A stretch of DNA of 64,000 nt from Sarcocystis neurona (taxonomy: Eukaryota; Apicomplexa; Conoidasida; Eucoccidiorida; Sarcocystidae). Every line of letters starts with the position of its first letter. Within the stretch, counting starts at the first letter, position 1. A program made the translations under genes and the position numbers. Under the pieces are notes generated by a model. The model saw only the letters and a list, made by a program, of their open reading frames with translations. It did not search any database and was not told the DNA's origin. The DNA lies in the NCBI GenBank assembly GCA_000727475.1, contig KL647291.1, forward strand, positions 5,317,730 through 5,381,729. The letters run 5' to 3'. Positions 45,766 through 58,270 of the stretch are shown one piece after another.

Positions 45766-45848
45766 GTTATTCAGTGACACGTCATTCAGTGCCACGTTCA
45801 TCCAGGGCCACGTTATTGCATGCCATGTTACTCAGTGCCACTCAATGC
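45766..45848. repeat. Degenerate ~15-bp tandem repeat, about five units
   Basis: Units of the form ttattcagtgccacg recur (ttattcagtgacacg, tcattcagtgccacg, ttcatccagggccacg, ttattgcatgccatg, ttactcagtgccact). They lie in non-coding DNA upstream of the membrane-protein gene. Confidence 0.8.
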
Positions 45849-46440
45849 TGCCCACAGTGAAGACTGCTAGCACTCCACGTGCTGAATGTGTAGGATAAAA
45901 GTGTTTCGTTATGTGCTCCGATTGGTTTTCGTTCTGGCGAAAGACAGGTTTAAGTGACCGCAGGTCCAAGTGTACCCACTGTTCTTTTAAAAAGTTTTAT
46001 GTGCCAAAATGTGGGGCATGCTCCTTTCCCGTGTTTAAATGGTTACAATGACTGAAGGAACTCTAGATCTCCAGCGTGCACCGGATACCTTCTGCTTCTC
46101 TTTCGTCTGTGTAGGCATTACGGGACCGGTTGGCACGTCAGAAGCTAATACTTCACCAGTATGCACTGCTTTACATGTTGATTATGTATAAGCATTTCGT
46201 GCGTCCCATCTATTCCTCGGCCTCGTAATCTGTGGACACAAGTGGAAGGCCCCCGTTTCACAAACGACAGAGAGGCTTTCCCGACACAGCAGCTGTGTGC
46301 CCGAATCCTTATCACTGGCAGGAAGAGTACCGCTGCAGCAACCGCCGACAGCTGGCGCACGCGTTGCGACCGTGTTTCCACCTATAGAACCAGTTGTTGG
46401 AGCCCCCCCGTCGGCATGTTCTAGCAGTTTGAGCGTCAGA

Positions 46441-47451
46441 ATGACATTCTCCCAAGAAAAGTCTTCTTTCGGGGAGCAGGCAAAGTCTTTCAAGGGGACG
46501 AATGCAAACAACGTACCACAGAACTTGGATTGGAAAGATACGAAAAAGTCTCCATCAGTGACTTCGATGTTAGTGGGGAACCGTGGATCACCTCGTCGCT
46601 ACAAGCATTACCACGCAAAGAAGTGGCGTACTTCGTCCGTCCTTTCGATTTTACAAGGTGTTGGCGTAGTTTTTGTTCTTTTGTTGATGCAACAATGTCT
46701 CCGGAGGTACGTGAGATGTGTACACAGTCTTTCGCGTTCGACCGCGGAAGTCCTACCAAAGGCTTCGGCTCAAGGCGTCCCACGAAGGCTGGCAGTTTAT
46801 ACAGGCAGTCTCAGCGAGATTACCGTAGCGGGCGATGATGTTCCAGATAACAAAAGATATCAAGCTGTATGCCGTCAGTTTGTCCAGAACAGTGTGTCGG
46901 ATGTCTTGCCGCAACCAACAGCGAATCTAGATCCTGAAGTGGGCGGCCTTACGGAGCCTGGAGGCAGTTCACGGTTGGAATGCGCCGGGAACTTCCTGCG
47001 GCACGCAAAAATAGCCCTTGGAATTATTGCGGCACTAATATGGCTTGGTGGTGTGCTATCCATGATTCTAGACGCTTCTAATTTATATGCCTCCGTCCCA
47101 GCAGGAAACTCGACATGGGCGACCCCCCCTACATCGTCTGTTGGCCCCTCCGCCGCCCCCGGCCCCCCTCCCTGCAGTCCTTGGGCAGCTGAAGCTCCAG
47201 CAGCATGTTTTCTTTCGTTAGGTCTGAGCTGGTTCCTCTACCAGATAGTTTCCGTGATCCTTACACGCGTGGAAATGAAGCTTGAACAGAGACAAGGCAC
47301 GGCAATGCTTCGCGAAGAAAGCTCCGTTCCAGATTGGGGTTACTCTGGTGATGTCGCGGCGTTCCTAGCACCGAAGGGACCTTCTACCCGCAGGAGAGCA
47401 GCTCACCTACCAGGGAACGAGGAAGACACTTTTGCTGGACAGTACTACTAA
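46441..47451 (+). CDS. Three-TM-segment membrane protein, unspliced, unrecognised
   Basis: 336 codons are uninterrupted from ATG 46441, which has A at -3, to TAA at 47449-47451. The frame is open 48 codons upstream to a GTG at 46297, but no earlier ATG exists. Predicted hydrophobic segments lie near residues 66-86 (VLSILQGVGVVFVLLLM), 190-211 (KIALGIIAALIWLGGVLSMI) and 255-275 (CFLSLGLSWFLYQIVSVIL). The N-terminus is basic and Ser/Lys-rich. The 212-254 loop is Pro/Ser/Ala-rich, and the tail ends in TFAGQYY. Absence of CAG-type runs sets it apart from the other genes here. I know no function; a coccidian-specific membrane family is plausible. Confidence 0.68.
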   Translation: MTFSQEKSSFGEQAKSFKGTNANNVPQNLDWKDTKKSPSVTSMLVGNRGSPRRYKHYHAKKWRTSSVLSILQGVGVVFVLLLMQQCLRRYVRCVHSLSRSTAEVLPKASAQGVPRRLAVYTGSLSEITVAGDDVPDNKRYQAVCRQFVQNSVSDVLPQPTANLDPEVGGLTEPGGSSRLECAGNFLRHAKIALGIIAALIWLGGVLSMILDASNLYASVPAGNSTWATPPTSSVGPSAAPGPPPCSPWAAEAPAACFLSLGLSWFLYQIVSVILTRVEMKLEQRQGTAMLREESSVPDWGYSGDVAAFLAPKGPSTRRRAAHLPGNEEDTFAGQYY

Positions 47452-47510
47452 AATGTTGGGTCGGTTTTTGAGTCGGAATCTGAGGCGCATTGTGAGACGT
47501 GAGGAGTTAG

Positions 47511-47604
47511 AAAAAGCCGCAAGACAGGCCGGCCGCAGTGTGACGATTGAGCTCACCAAAAAGTTGCAAGGCAGGCCGACCGCAACATGACGACTGAGTT
47601 AACC
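47511..47604. repeat. 47-bp direct repeat, two copies
   Basis: Two adjacent copies begin aaaaag and share caaggcaggcc..ccgca and tgacga.tgag.t.acca. They differ at several positions. The repeat lies 60 bases after the stop of the membrane-protein gene. Confidence 0.85.
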
Positions 47605-47686
47605 ATACCATTTTCCTAAGCGGAACGAAACGGTTCGTAGGACTAGTGCGTGACGGGATGTCGAAAGGACCTCACGCCGGAGGAAC

Positions 47687-48129
47687 GTGCCTCCTACGAA
47701 GACTACAGTGCGTAAGGTACACAGAATAGCTGCGTTGCACAAATTCAAGTCGGAAGTCTGCAGCGCACGGTTCTACGGCATAGAATCAAAGAGGGAGGAG
47801 GCGGGTTCTGGGCAGGTGGTGACGTGTCGCTTGCCGGTGATGGTGCGGCAGCGCACGCAAAACGAGACCGCTCAATCGTAGAAGTGTGTGTCTCCTCAAC
47901 CGCGTGTCAGCTGCTTCGCACAAGTCTCGTAACGGGTGAAGAAAAGCTACGGCGCTTGACAGGGAGAACAGCAACCTTTTACGTCATGGTTCTCCAGTGT
48001 GGCCTTCATGAACTTGCAAGGAGCTCGCTGCGTGTGATGGGCTGCATCGGTCAAGCATCGTGGCACTACGGTGTACACACGGACGTTAAGTGGGTGGTTG
48101 TGCGCGTCCCGTTCATTCTTGTGTGCTAA
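47687..48129 (+). CDS. Coding-like pair of frames, unrecognised
   Basis: A frame at 47687-47881 (contains SGQVVTCRLPVMVRQRTQNE) overlaps the next frame at 47824-48129 (GEEKLRRLTGRTATFYVMVL, then WHYGVHTDVKWVVVRVPFIL). Reading across both needs an intron or a frame change near 47,875. There is no family match. Confidence 0.25.
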
Positions 48130-50364
48130 AGTCTCAAAACCGTGTAGATTTTCTGCTCGTGTAGCCGCCTATATCACCAGGTATGGTCTGCAGTGGGGGC
48201 CGCTCGCACGCGTCCACACATAAAGATTTCTGTGCGAACGTCAGTGATGTCTACACAGCGTGGGCGTGTGTGTTTGTGTGTCGTGTGCATCCGTGCGTCC
48301 CAAAAACGTCAAAGACATGTGGGAATTTTTCCCGTGGGGGGATCACCGGGTACTGTCGTCTGCAAGGCAAGGCACTCGCGGGCATCCAAAAGTGCAGCCT
48401 TTTGTACGAGTGAAGACAGGCGATGTCTTGTGACCGCACCACTCGTCACGGCCACCATCTTCACATGTTGCATTGTCCAGCCTACCGAGGCTTGTCCCCC
48501 TATTTGGATCATAGACGTCTCTTGTATGTGTAGCAAGACACTGAGCATCTAAAAAGGAGCGAACGCTGCATTGAGTATACGTAGCGATCAAGGGCGACCG
48601 TAACATGGCAGTACAGATCGTAAATCTTCTCATTTGCACAACCCAAATCTGAGAGGCAGCATAAGCGGATGCGTCAACGCACGTGTACACCGTACAGCCC
48701 TTCACATTACAAACGAGTTCCCAGTTGGGTTCACTCCATCACGCAGCAGATGCCTCGTGCGCGTATGCAGAGGGCTACTGTGAAACAGGCGACCAAAGTT
48801 GCCGGTTCAGAACCTGAAACAGGGCTTACAGTTCGTGGACGCGATCCGCGCGCTGGCCAGCAATTTGCTTCATACCTTAAGCTACGCCGGTTAGGAGCTC
48901 GTTCTAGTACTCGTGTCCGTCAAAATAAGACATTTCCTCGGTGTCAAAAAGTGCACGCGCCATGTAGCAGTCATTGACGTTTCGCGCCTCGTTACCTCCA
49001 ATTCTACCGGGAGATGCGTGCAAGCGAGGCTGCATACCTCGCCACAGAAGGTGTCTACACGCCGCCTTTTCGAGTCTTCTTAAGATGCCGTATCTGGCGC
49101 ATATACCTGAGTATAAAAATTCGCATTCGTAAACTTCCTTGAGGATACATGCAAGCGTTGTGGCGCAGGTGATGCGGAGAGGTGTATGCGTACTTGAAGA
49201 TGTGTTTTTCTAAGTGAACAAAAATGACAGTTTCGGGTGATATTCTACTTTTGGTACATAGTGCAGGCATCCTGCGGAGAAAACAGTTGCTTGTGTGATC
49301 CGCGACCAAAGGAAGACTGCGAGAACCTGAGACCTTATCAATCCAGGAGGCTCCAAACGACAGTGCGTGCACTACGAGTGCTATGTCTTGAGACTATCGA
49401 CGCGCGCTGTGGTGGTACAGGCGCTTCTGCGACGAAATACGCACGTGTCAACACGTGGATGCGTGTCAAAGCATCCATGCATGTTTGGGCATGGGCTCGG
49501 CACCCCCCCCCCTCACAGGGTAGCTTCGGCTGCTTTTCATGAGGAAACTCTAATAGGCAGGGTGCGTAAGATGAGGGAAACAAACTGCACGCAAGCAAGA
49601 CGAGTCGGAGTGTATTTTACGTACCATGCTACGTGTTAGCTGCGCAGGTACACCAATTCCAACTTCCTCATTCCAAACGAACCAGCGTACGAATACAAGC
49701 TAGTAGATGCGAGTGCTTGTGTATTCAGCACCTTACACGGTACTCTCTTGGCACTGCCACGTGTGAAGGAATGTTGCAGTCAAAGGTTTCTCCGTAGCGG
49801 ACAGCCCCTGGCATGAGCGGTCGCCGCGGATGTATTTTTCGTGTGTGGTGAACCCGCGGTGGACCCACTTCTCGAACTGCGACATGGATTATATGACTTT
49901 TTAGAGCGAAAAGAGGGACGTCTTTTCTCTCCTGAAGAATCGGTGACAGATTTTTTGGACAAAATTATCCGAGGGGCGATGTTACGCGCACGTATGTCAG
50001 TATACACACCTGCGTGTTTCAGCCGCTACGGCTGCATAGCTTAGCATCAAGCAATTTTACAATAGCGAGAGAGCGACGCGAATATCTACATCGTACAGTG
50101 TGTTAGGCTGTGAGTAGGGCATTCGAGGAACGCCAGCAGCGTACCTCCGCTAAGTCATCTGCCTCAAGTAATTTCTTCCAGCCTGCTGTTGAGGTACGGA
50201 CTGCAGAGAAAGCCGCTCTCTGTTCACACTTCAGAACCCGTTCTCGATGTCTCAGGTTCTTCGGACACACTCTACAGGAGTTAGGATTTCGAAAGTGTCC
50301 GGCCCGCTGGGTGTGTCGACGTGTCAATAGTTTCTTTGTGGATCACTCTCCGTCTTAGGGTAAA
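48130..50364. other. Unassigned region with scattered short frames
   Basis: Short plus-strand frames with somewhat protein-like composition occur at 48193-48552, 48669-48977, 49237-49542 (Cys-rich start CGENSCLCDPRPKEDC), 49841-50044 (LRHGLYDFLERKEGRLFSPE) and 50110-50358. None has a recognisable domain or supported splice partner, so I leave them uncalled. Confidence 0.3.
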
Positions 50365-50996
50365 TCACCATCTGAGCAAGTGGCTCGAATCGGAATAATT
50401 GCCTCCGTTGTTGCCACGGAGTGGTTCTTTCGACTGCACAACTTGAAACACGTCGTAGACTGTCACACGGTTTGGAAGAGAAGGATGCATGCAGAGAATG
50501 ACTGTCGCTCGCCAAGCTGACCGAAGCATTAGACCGAAAAGGTCGCTAACTTTCATGTTGTCGTCCTCTCCCTCCTCCGGCGGTATCCCTGTTGTTGCCG
50601 TCACGATGGCTGACAGAACTGCGAGGGGCATGATGCACTGAACGGAGGCTCTTCTCTCGAATGTGACCAGCAGCTGTCTCCAAGAACTCCTTACAACTCG
50701 CAAAGCCATGGGTGCCTCGTTCATTAGATTCCGAGCATCCGCCAGTAGATACTTCGATCCTCCAACTGAACTGTGTCCACTGACTCTAAAACACCATTCC
50801 TAGAAGCGGCGAGTGAGCTGTAGATTCTTCGAAGGTAGAGCTTAGCGCAAACGTGCAGCTTGTCAACTTGATGCCGAAGAAAAGTCTGTACTCGTGGTAC
50901 CAGCCACAAAAACACGACAGTGTGGACGACCTCAGCTGCTACTAGTCCATGTTGACTCTGTGTATAACAGAACTGCGCAAGGCGCATCAGTGTCAC
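50365..50996 (-). pseudogene. Coding-like segment with a frame break, unrecognised
   Basis: A 90-codon frame (50996-50724, with LRRIYSSLAASRNGVLESVD) ends in TAA, overlapping the ATG of a 119-codon frame (50724-50365) by a single base. The second frame reads like globular protein (RRASVQCIMPLAVLSAIVTA, then KVSDLFGLMLRSAWRATVIL). The abutting frames suggest either an intron or a frameshifted, decayed gene. No family is recognised. Confidence 0.33.
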
Positions 50997-50999
50997 CGC

Positions 51000-53514
51000 T
51001 GCGCTGAATTAGACTTCTTTGCCGGAAGGGGGTTTGGAGCAAATAGGTACAGGTTAATCAAACTAGGTGACCTGCACATCATCACCCCCAAGTTAACCAG
51101 TGTGCGTCCTTAGTAATTATTCACGTGCATGTGCAGAAGCCCGGCAAGTTCACACCATAGCCCCTTGGGTAGATATATTGCCATTCGGCATGAACTTCAC
51201 GTCTGAACTGTACCGCTGCATTTAGTCCGCTAACAGTCAAGACAAGTGAAGACACAAACTCTCTGTGGGGTGTCCACATGTGGGTGTTCAGGTGTGTCAG
51301 CGCAGGATCGTACTGGATCTCCAGCGCTGCATTTTGTCGTGCAGTGGATTAGTGGTTTGTCCGCTTGCCCTTTACTACTACAGGCGTACTCCTCTCCTTG
51401 CACGTGACAGAACCACTCAACGAGCGGCTGCTGCGCAAGACTAGGAAAATGGTAAGCCCGCTTGAATATGGTGTTGCGGTGGTTACGTGGTTTCTCCGTC
51501 TGTGTGTTCGTGTTTACACACACACGCAATTTCCGGGTAGACCGTGTTTTACCCCGTTCGGAAAGGGGACTACGAACGGGACCAGTAAAGAAAGCAGCCC
51601 CGGGAGCTTGTGCAGCACGGAGACGAATCTGCGTGAAAGACGGCAGTTAAGCCGCAGAAGTCGCTTCTGATTCCTCTCAACTGGAGCAGATATAGCAGTC
51701 TTTTGTTACCTTCGAGCACAACTTCATTCTTAGATGGGTCGGTGTCTCCCAAACGCGTTCCATAACGGAAGTGCTGCGCTGGTGTTCAGCACGTCGAATT
51801 GAAAGACCTACACCAAGGACTATAACACCACGTTTATCCTGCGTCGCGAAAAGCGGAGCACACCCACACTAAGAACGAAACGTACCTCACTCTGTAGAAG
51901 GTGCAGACCACACTTTGCCAGCTGCCTATCTTGTAGACGAAAAAGCAGGAGAGTAAAGCGCACAACGACATCATTCTGGGGTTCCAGAGCGAATTTGTCT
52001 ACAGAAATGTCCTGCTGGATGCACCCTGATGTTGGCTGATCCGTATAACTGTTGATTGAGGTCTGAAGTGTATGGCAATAGTCCACTTGAAGATAGCATC
52101 TGGGGTAGAGGAGGCTGATAGATATAATCTAACAAACTACGTATAAACCGTGTAACGTGCAGGACGACTAGTCAAAACAGAGCAAGCAAGACGTGATAAG
52201 AGATGTGACGTGCACTCGGGAGCTGTTCTTCGTCTTCGCTATCGCTGGTTGATCTCCGAGGAAATGGTAGCAAACAAATTGTAGGTGGCAAGGAACAGAA
52301 GCGCGCAGAGCGGTCCTCGTGCTTGTCAACGCGTGTGCGAGTATGGGTTTAGAGAATGGAAGGAGGACGCGGTTTGATACGATATTATACTAGCGCGGAA
52401 TACTACAGAGGATCTCTCCTGGTTATTTGAAGTGCCTCAACAACGCAGAGTCAAGTCAATGGAAGGCAAGTACAGCTCACCACGGTCAAGATTGTATTTT
52501 CTGGAAATGTTCGCGATTTCAGCCAGCTCCGATGCTTTCAGGGTGCAGATGTTGCAAGGAGTCGTCGTATTGGTAGCCGTAGCTGTGCCCACACAAATAA
52601 GGCAACCGCGGTATGAGGAAGAATCAACGAAAGACTATCACGCCGACCAAGCGTGGATATTACAGATCCGTTCTCGACCTAAGTCACCTGTCATACTGTG
52701 AATGTGCAGGTTCTGCAAGAACCAGTTACACTACTGGTCCCAGTGATACATGCGGGAATACCAGCCATGGTGTGCAGAAGAGTAGGTGCCGCACTACCAG
52801 TAGCTACGATCATTAGGGCTGTGTCCTGCCAGCTGATCTTACACTGATAATTGTTGTAGCTTCAGTCCGTGTTGTAGCCCCTTGGCGCTGTTGAACACAT
52901 TGAAGTAACGGCCACATGATTTGTAGAAGTATGGTAAAGTCGCGGTGGATGTACTGTGCTCTTGCAATTAAACGCTCTGTTGCGGAGATAAAATTGCCCC
53001 CTTTGGTGCAGGTGTCCCAACGTTAGCTGTCATATCACCTCATGTGCGTGTGATTCATTCTGGAGGGGAGCGCATGTGTCACTGAGCGACCCTGATCAGT
53101 TTGTCGTGGAGGGCACGTTTCTGTACATCTTGTCACAGGAGGAGTATTGAAGATGAATGCTTCAGCAGCAATTGCGGCACTCCTATTGTCGCTCCGTATT
53201 TATGAGTTTTTCGTCGTCGTGGTCTCTGTAAATATGGAAAGAAAACAAAAATACCAGCAACTAGCGTTGCACAAAGAGTACTTATTGGTGGGAAATAATA
53301 CGGCGAGTTTGGCAGCGTAATCAGGAGGTAGTGCACGAATTGTCGTCCTTTGCGCTAAGAGGTGGAAGTGTCGATAGACGCTGTATTGTCAAGGAAAGAA
53401 CGTACCTTTTTTTGCCATAGTTGGAGAGACTGTGTGCAGTAACGTGCGGGATAACAGCTATCCTGAAGTTTGTGTGATAAGGATAATGGTGATAATATCA
53501 AATGCAGGTGAAAT
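51000..53514. other. Unassigned region
   Basis: No convincing gene. Short frames at 51365-51670 (+), 51820-52086 (-) and 52432-52701 (+) have no domain signature. Microsatellites are nearly absent. Confidence 0.35.
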
Positions 53515-53877
53515 GTGTTCTTGCATTCGTGCGACCGTAAGGGGAGCTGTGCTAGTGTGACTTACGCGCAGATAGCTTTTGTTTACAGTGCCTCCCGTTG
53601 CACTTGTTGTTACGAACATGAACATAACATGTGGCAGCCTGTGCCACGAGGATACAAACACTATTTGATTACCAGGTCATATGAACGAAGCATTGCCAGA
53701 GTGCGAGTGGATTCACTTTTTCGGTCATGTGTTGCTTGTTCTGACGGCGGAGGAGAGTCGATGATGTACTTGTTCACATGTGCGGGTACAACCGTGCAAA
53801 CAGCAATAACCGCTTCGGATGCAGTGTACATTCCGCCCAGTGAGACTCCTCCTCGATTCGTGATGCGTACAATGTGA
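53515..53877 (+). CDS. Coding-like frame, unrecognised
   Basis: 120 codons, non-repetitive and rich in Ser, Cys and Tyr. They contain MWQPVPRGYKHYLITRSYER and VTYAQIAFVYSAS. No signal peptide or domain is recognised. The codon just before the stop at 53875 is followed within 80 bases by a TA microsatellite. Confidence 0.27.
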   Translation: MFLHSCDRKGSCASVTYAQIAFVYSASRCTCCYEHEHNMWQPVPRGYKHYLITRSYERSIARVRVDSLFRSCVACSDGGGESMMYLFTCAGTTVQTAITASDAVYIPPSETPPRFVMRTM

Positions 53878-53943
53878 ATCCAGCGCGTGGGCAGTGTGTC
53901 ACGGCGTTTTCGCGCAGCTCCACAGGCCTATATACACTCATAA

Positions 53944-54000
53944 TATATATACATATATGTATATATATATATGTATATGCAAACATATATGTATATAATG
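53944..54000. repeat. TA/GTATA microsatellite
   Basis: About 55 bases of alternating ata and tatgtata. It is one of very few such runs between 38.6 and 60 kb. Confidence 0.8.
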
Positions 54001-57000
54001 TTGTAGAGGCTGTGTATTGAACCACCTAGCAGGAGTTCCTGTGGCTGTGGCCACTGCGACGATTTTTCGGGAGCAGCGTGATTTAACCAGGCGTCAGCAA
54101 CGCATTTGTAAGGCCATTAGCGAGTTAGCGTCCGTACCTTGCGCTGTGAAGCAAGTGTGTTTTTTATTTCCGTTTGTTCTGAATGGTCGTGGGCAAGTGC
54201 TGCTCGCGCTGCTGCATCCTGGAATAGCGTAGAATGAATATCTGGGTGGTGTCACAGATTTTTTCTCTAGAGTCACAGAATGTAAAGCAGGCGATCATAA
54301 AAGAACATCACAGAATGTCATATGCGTAGGACGTACAAATAGGGCGCCCCAGTTTTTTCAGTGTTGCCAGCAATAGCAAGGTGCCTACTGAGAAAGTGCG
54401 TGGACTCGCATGCCAGCTACGGGAGACAGGTGCCGATAATGCCTTGACTACGCATCATAGAAAAAGAAGCAGACAGAACGCGCGGAGAAAGCGCTTCACA
54501 TGTTACACGTCGTCCCACTGCAGCGCGCTGTTCAATTCTTAAACCGTCCAGATTATGTGCCCGCGTATGTACCCTTTGGGGTCTTGCAGTGACAGTGGGC
54601 GCCGCTCACTACAACGTGCACTACAACGGGCTGCGGTGTTTTAATGTCTTCTCTCACGAGGAACCGGCTTCAGTTCCCTCTTATGAAGGGAGAATGGAGA
54701 GTCTCAACTCCTAGTGGTTGTAGTCGAGCATGACATCGCACTTTTCCTTCGCCAGCTGGCGTATACGTCATCGTTTCCTCCTGCCGCAGCTTCCCCAACC
54801 AGGTGGGTTCATGCGGCTTCTAGCTGCGCCGTTACGACTTTTGCTTAGCCACCCTGTCCTACCTTCCGAGATCGTTGTACAGTGTGCAACAAAGGGGGAG
54901 TACTACCCTGTTTGTTTACTTCCACACGGCGTGTCTCCTACGGAGAGACATCTACACGTGAAGCGCCACCGGTCCAGGGGTACGTCAAGCTTCAGCTGAG
55001 ATGACCCAGGGCGCGACGTCGACGTGAGTACAACATTATGTCTGCCCCCTGCAAATGGACAGATCTGGAGGGCGACACATGTCTACAACAAGCAACATTG
55101 TCGCAGTTGTATACTAATTCTAGCTTTGTGAGTCATGCTTGAAGTAACGAAAAGAAATCGGAGTATGGGCCAAGGAGAACCACGTAGAGCCTTGCGAATA
55201 AGAAGCGTCGCAAAAGTTCAAAATTCGCCTGCATGTTTTTGACATCAGTGCTAGGCCTCTCCAGATGTGGTATCGAATTCGCACCTATTCGTGAGAAGAA
55301 GAAGCCTAGAGTGATGGCGATAACGTTTGGCAACAACAACTGCACCGGTTGTTCTTCGTGATGAATGAAGAGTCCAGCTTTCTTTCATTTTGACTCTCTG
55401 AACTCCCTATTTTTTCCAGTTAGCCCGGACACTCCGAATCTATGAGCATTTTCCTGGTCCACTAGGTGGGGCGTGCCATCCGTGTAGGTTCGCTGCCGAC
55501 CGGCGTTCCCAACCTCAGTAGCATGGGTCTCGCATCCACCTGTGTGAACAGATATTTCGGAATTGTTGCAACTAAGGGCCCGTGTCATATCACTCATGTG
55601 ACACACCGTGTTCGCGTGGTATTTGGACGGGGACGCCGAGGACACTGGATTTCACCTCGTGCATTGTGAGTCGTCCACACGTTCATGATGGTGGTGGTGA
55701 TGGCGAGCTCAGAAGAACCTGGCGACGCAACTGCATACTGTGCAGCAAAAAAGGTACAGTGTAATTAATCTAATCAAAGCGCATCAGAGAAGGGGACCTG
55801 CACTTTTTGATACCGCATATTCCAATGATACTGCGTTACAAAACGAACGACGCAGCAATCGGCCTGTGGCGGGACTGAGAAGTGACTTGCGAATCATTGT
55901 ATCTACTGAGAAGAGAAATAAAACTGACGCGGCAAGCTCACGGAGACTGCAAGAAATGTCACTCTGAAAGAAGAGGGAGGAGGTAGCGAACGGCGCATTT
56001 GCTTGGTACGAAACATATGAAACAATGTCCTTGTGACGCTTGTACCGTTTCTCCCGTCACATCCATAATTACATCAGCTGTGCAAAGCAGTGCCTCATGA
56101 AAAGTTAACAGTTAAGACTGCCACGAAAGATACGGTAGAACGTACAAAGGGCGCTACTGCTGAACTTCGCTCGCCGCTGATGGGGAGCAACGGCAAGAAG
56201 TGGAGAATTCAATTGTGGCTGCGCACGTCAGACCGTGGCAGGTTCTGAACACGAACTCGTTCCAGGGGTGAACTTTCTTCGTGTCATACTGCGTAGCAAG
56301 TCCAACAAGCCCTGCATTACGTCGCATTGATACATTTACCCCCCTGCATGTACATAGACGCACATGCGTATGTGCACATGTATATCAGCGCCGTCGAAAC
56401 GCAAGAAAGGAACTGACCCGCGCGTGTTTCCATGTGTGCGGCGTGTCCGATGCGTGGAGACACCTGTTCCTCCGCGTGCGTGCGGTGCTTGCACACTTGC
56501 ACTCGTCCGTTTACATATGGCAGGGCTGTAGAGTCAGCATCCACTGCTACCCGTCAGCGCGACAACAGCAGCAGGTAGCTGGTAGTTCCTAATAGATGTA
56601 GTCCTGTCTAGATATTTACACAGACACGTGTGGGCTGGCACTTTCAGACTCATAAGCGCCTGGGGAAGCAGCGGTTTGCAGCTGGTAGTTGCCGATATCT
56701 GTGGTCATGTGTCCAGACGCAAACGTAAAAATGTTCGTCAACAAAAGTGATGTCATTCGTTCCACCTCTTCTCAGAACATAGAGACGCGGACAGCTGTTG
56801 GCCAGTGGGCCGCAGATTCCGACGGGGCCACACATACGACAAGGGTCACACACAGACTCCACCTGAGAATCTGTTTACAAATTTTTTGCATTATGCGGAC
56901 GTCTTTTCGCTCTGATGAACCAGCGGTGGGCACACAAGTTTCCCAGACACAACGCTCTGTCTGCGCTTCTGTCTGAACAAGGTAAAGTCCTTCCTTCATT

Positions 57001-58155
57001 TCTCTGCGTGAACGTTTGGTTACTTGCCGCGCAGACAGTTCCGTAGTTGCTAGAGATACACGCGCACTAGCTGGGGCTTCCGCTGTTGCCGAAACAGTGA
57101 TTCCAACGTAGTTGTCCACAGCGGGTCTCTTTGAAGTCTTTCCCAGCGCCCTCTCTCATACATCTGTTTATCTTTCCGGTGACGGCCTTGTTTGAAGGAC
57201 TGATGAGGACAGACGCACAATCACGCGACAGCGCCTCGCTGAAAGCACTGCCATGGCATCTCCTCGTCTGAGTGATGCGCGCGCACACCTACACGCGAAT
57301 CAGACAACTACTGTGCAGGTTCCGGTCTTAAAGATGTGCATCTGGGGACACCTACACGAGGGTCACCCGCACAGGACCTCAGCCGGTCACTGCCTCACCG
57401 TGCAGACAAAACACGGTGTACCCCTAAGGCTCGCCAGGGCGAAATTGCCAATTTCGATGACGGCTAGGGACCTGTAGAGAACGCAGGGGAGGGATACAGC
57501 ATGAATGCCAATAAAAACAGACGTATCATGTCTGCTGGGGCCCGTTTACGTCTGGGTTGGCGCACGTTTACGGTCAACGTCTGCGGCATACAGGCTGGTT
57601 GCAGGAAATAGCCACTAGAGACCATCACGCTGGTATACACTCCATTAGTGTACAGCTGAGGTGTAGCTGTGTAGAGCGATGTTCCGTGTTACCGTAATCG
57701 ACAACACTGGTAGTTTCTCTGTATCTGTAGTTCATTGTGACGGCAGGAATGCGGGTAGTACACTATGTGGAAATAAACGTAGCCAGTTGTCAGACGTCGT
57801 CTGAACCATCTTCAGGGAACAGTCAGTGGTTGCGATTCCCTGTAGCCAAAGGCGATCAACACAGAGGAGGGCATGCACGATGGACTGAGTTATGTCAAAC
57901 GCAGAGAGCACACTTGACACATATCTGATCGCGGCGTCCCACAAACATAAAACAACTGTTACGCCCTCCTTGCGCCACACGCGCGATGACGTATGCAGTC
58001 CGAGGCGAAAGTTTCGTTAAAGTGTGGGTTGCTCGACGAGAACTGTATGCAACAATTGCTTTTGCCGTTAAGTAACAAGTTGAGGCAGTGTCTGCGCTGA
58101 GCGTGACTTCGTCCCATTGAAATGGGCATGAGAGTATACCTCATTGTATGGGTGA
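54001..58155. other. Unassigned region with scattered short frames
   Basis: Plus-strand frames 54017-54232, 54730-54999, 56281-56592, 56689-56976 and 57253-57477 (VQVPVLKMCIWGHLHEGHPH) are short. They have no splice partners that I could confirm and no recognised domains. Confidence 0.3.
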
Positions 58156-58270
58156 ATGCGTCCACGTAGCAGGGAAGAAGTTCTTTCCAGTACGTATTAT
58201 ATCAAGCTCCACAGAAGGCGTAACGTAGGCGGAAGGGCCACCGACATCAACACGAATGCAGATGTGACGG

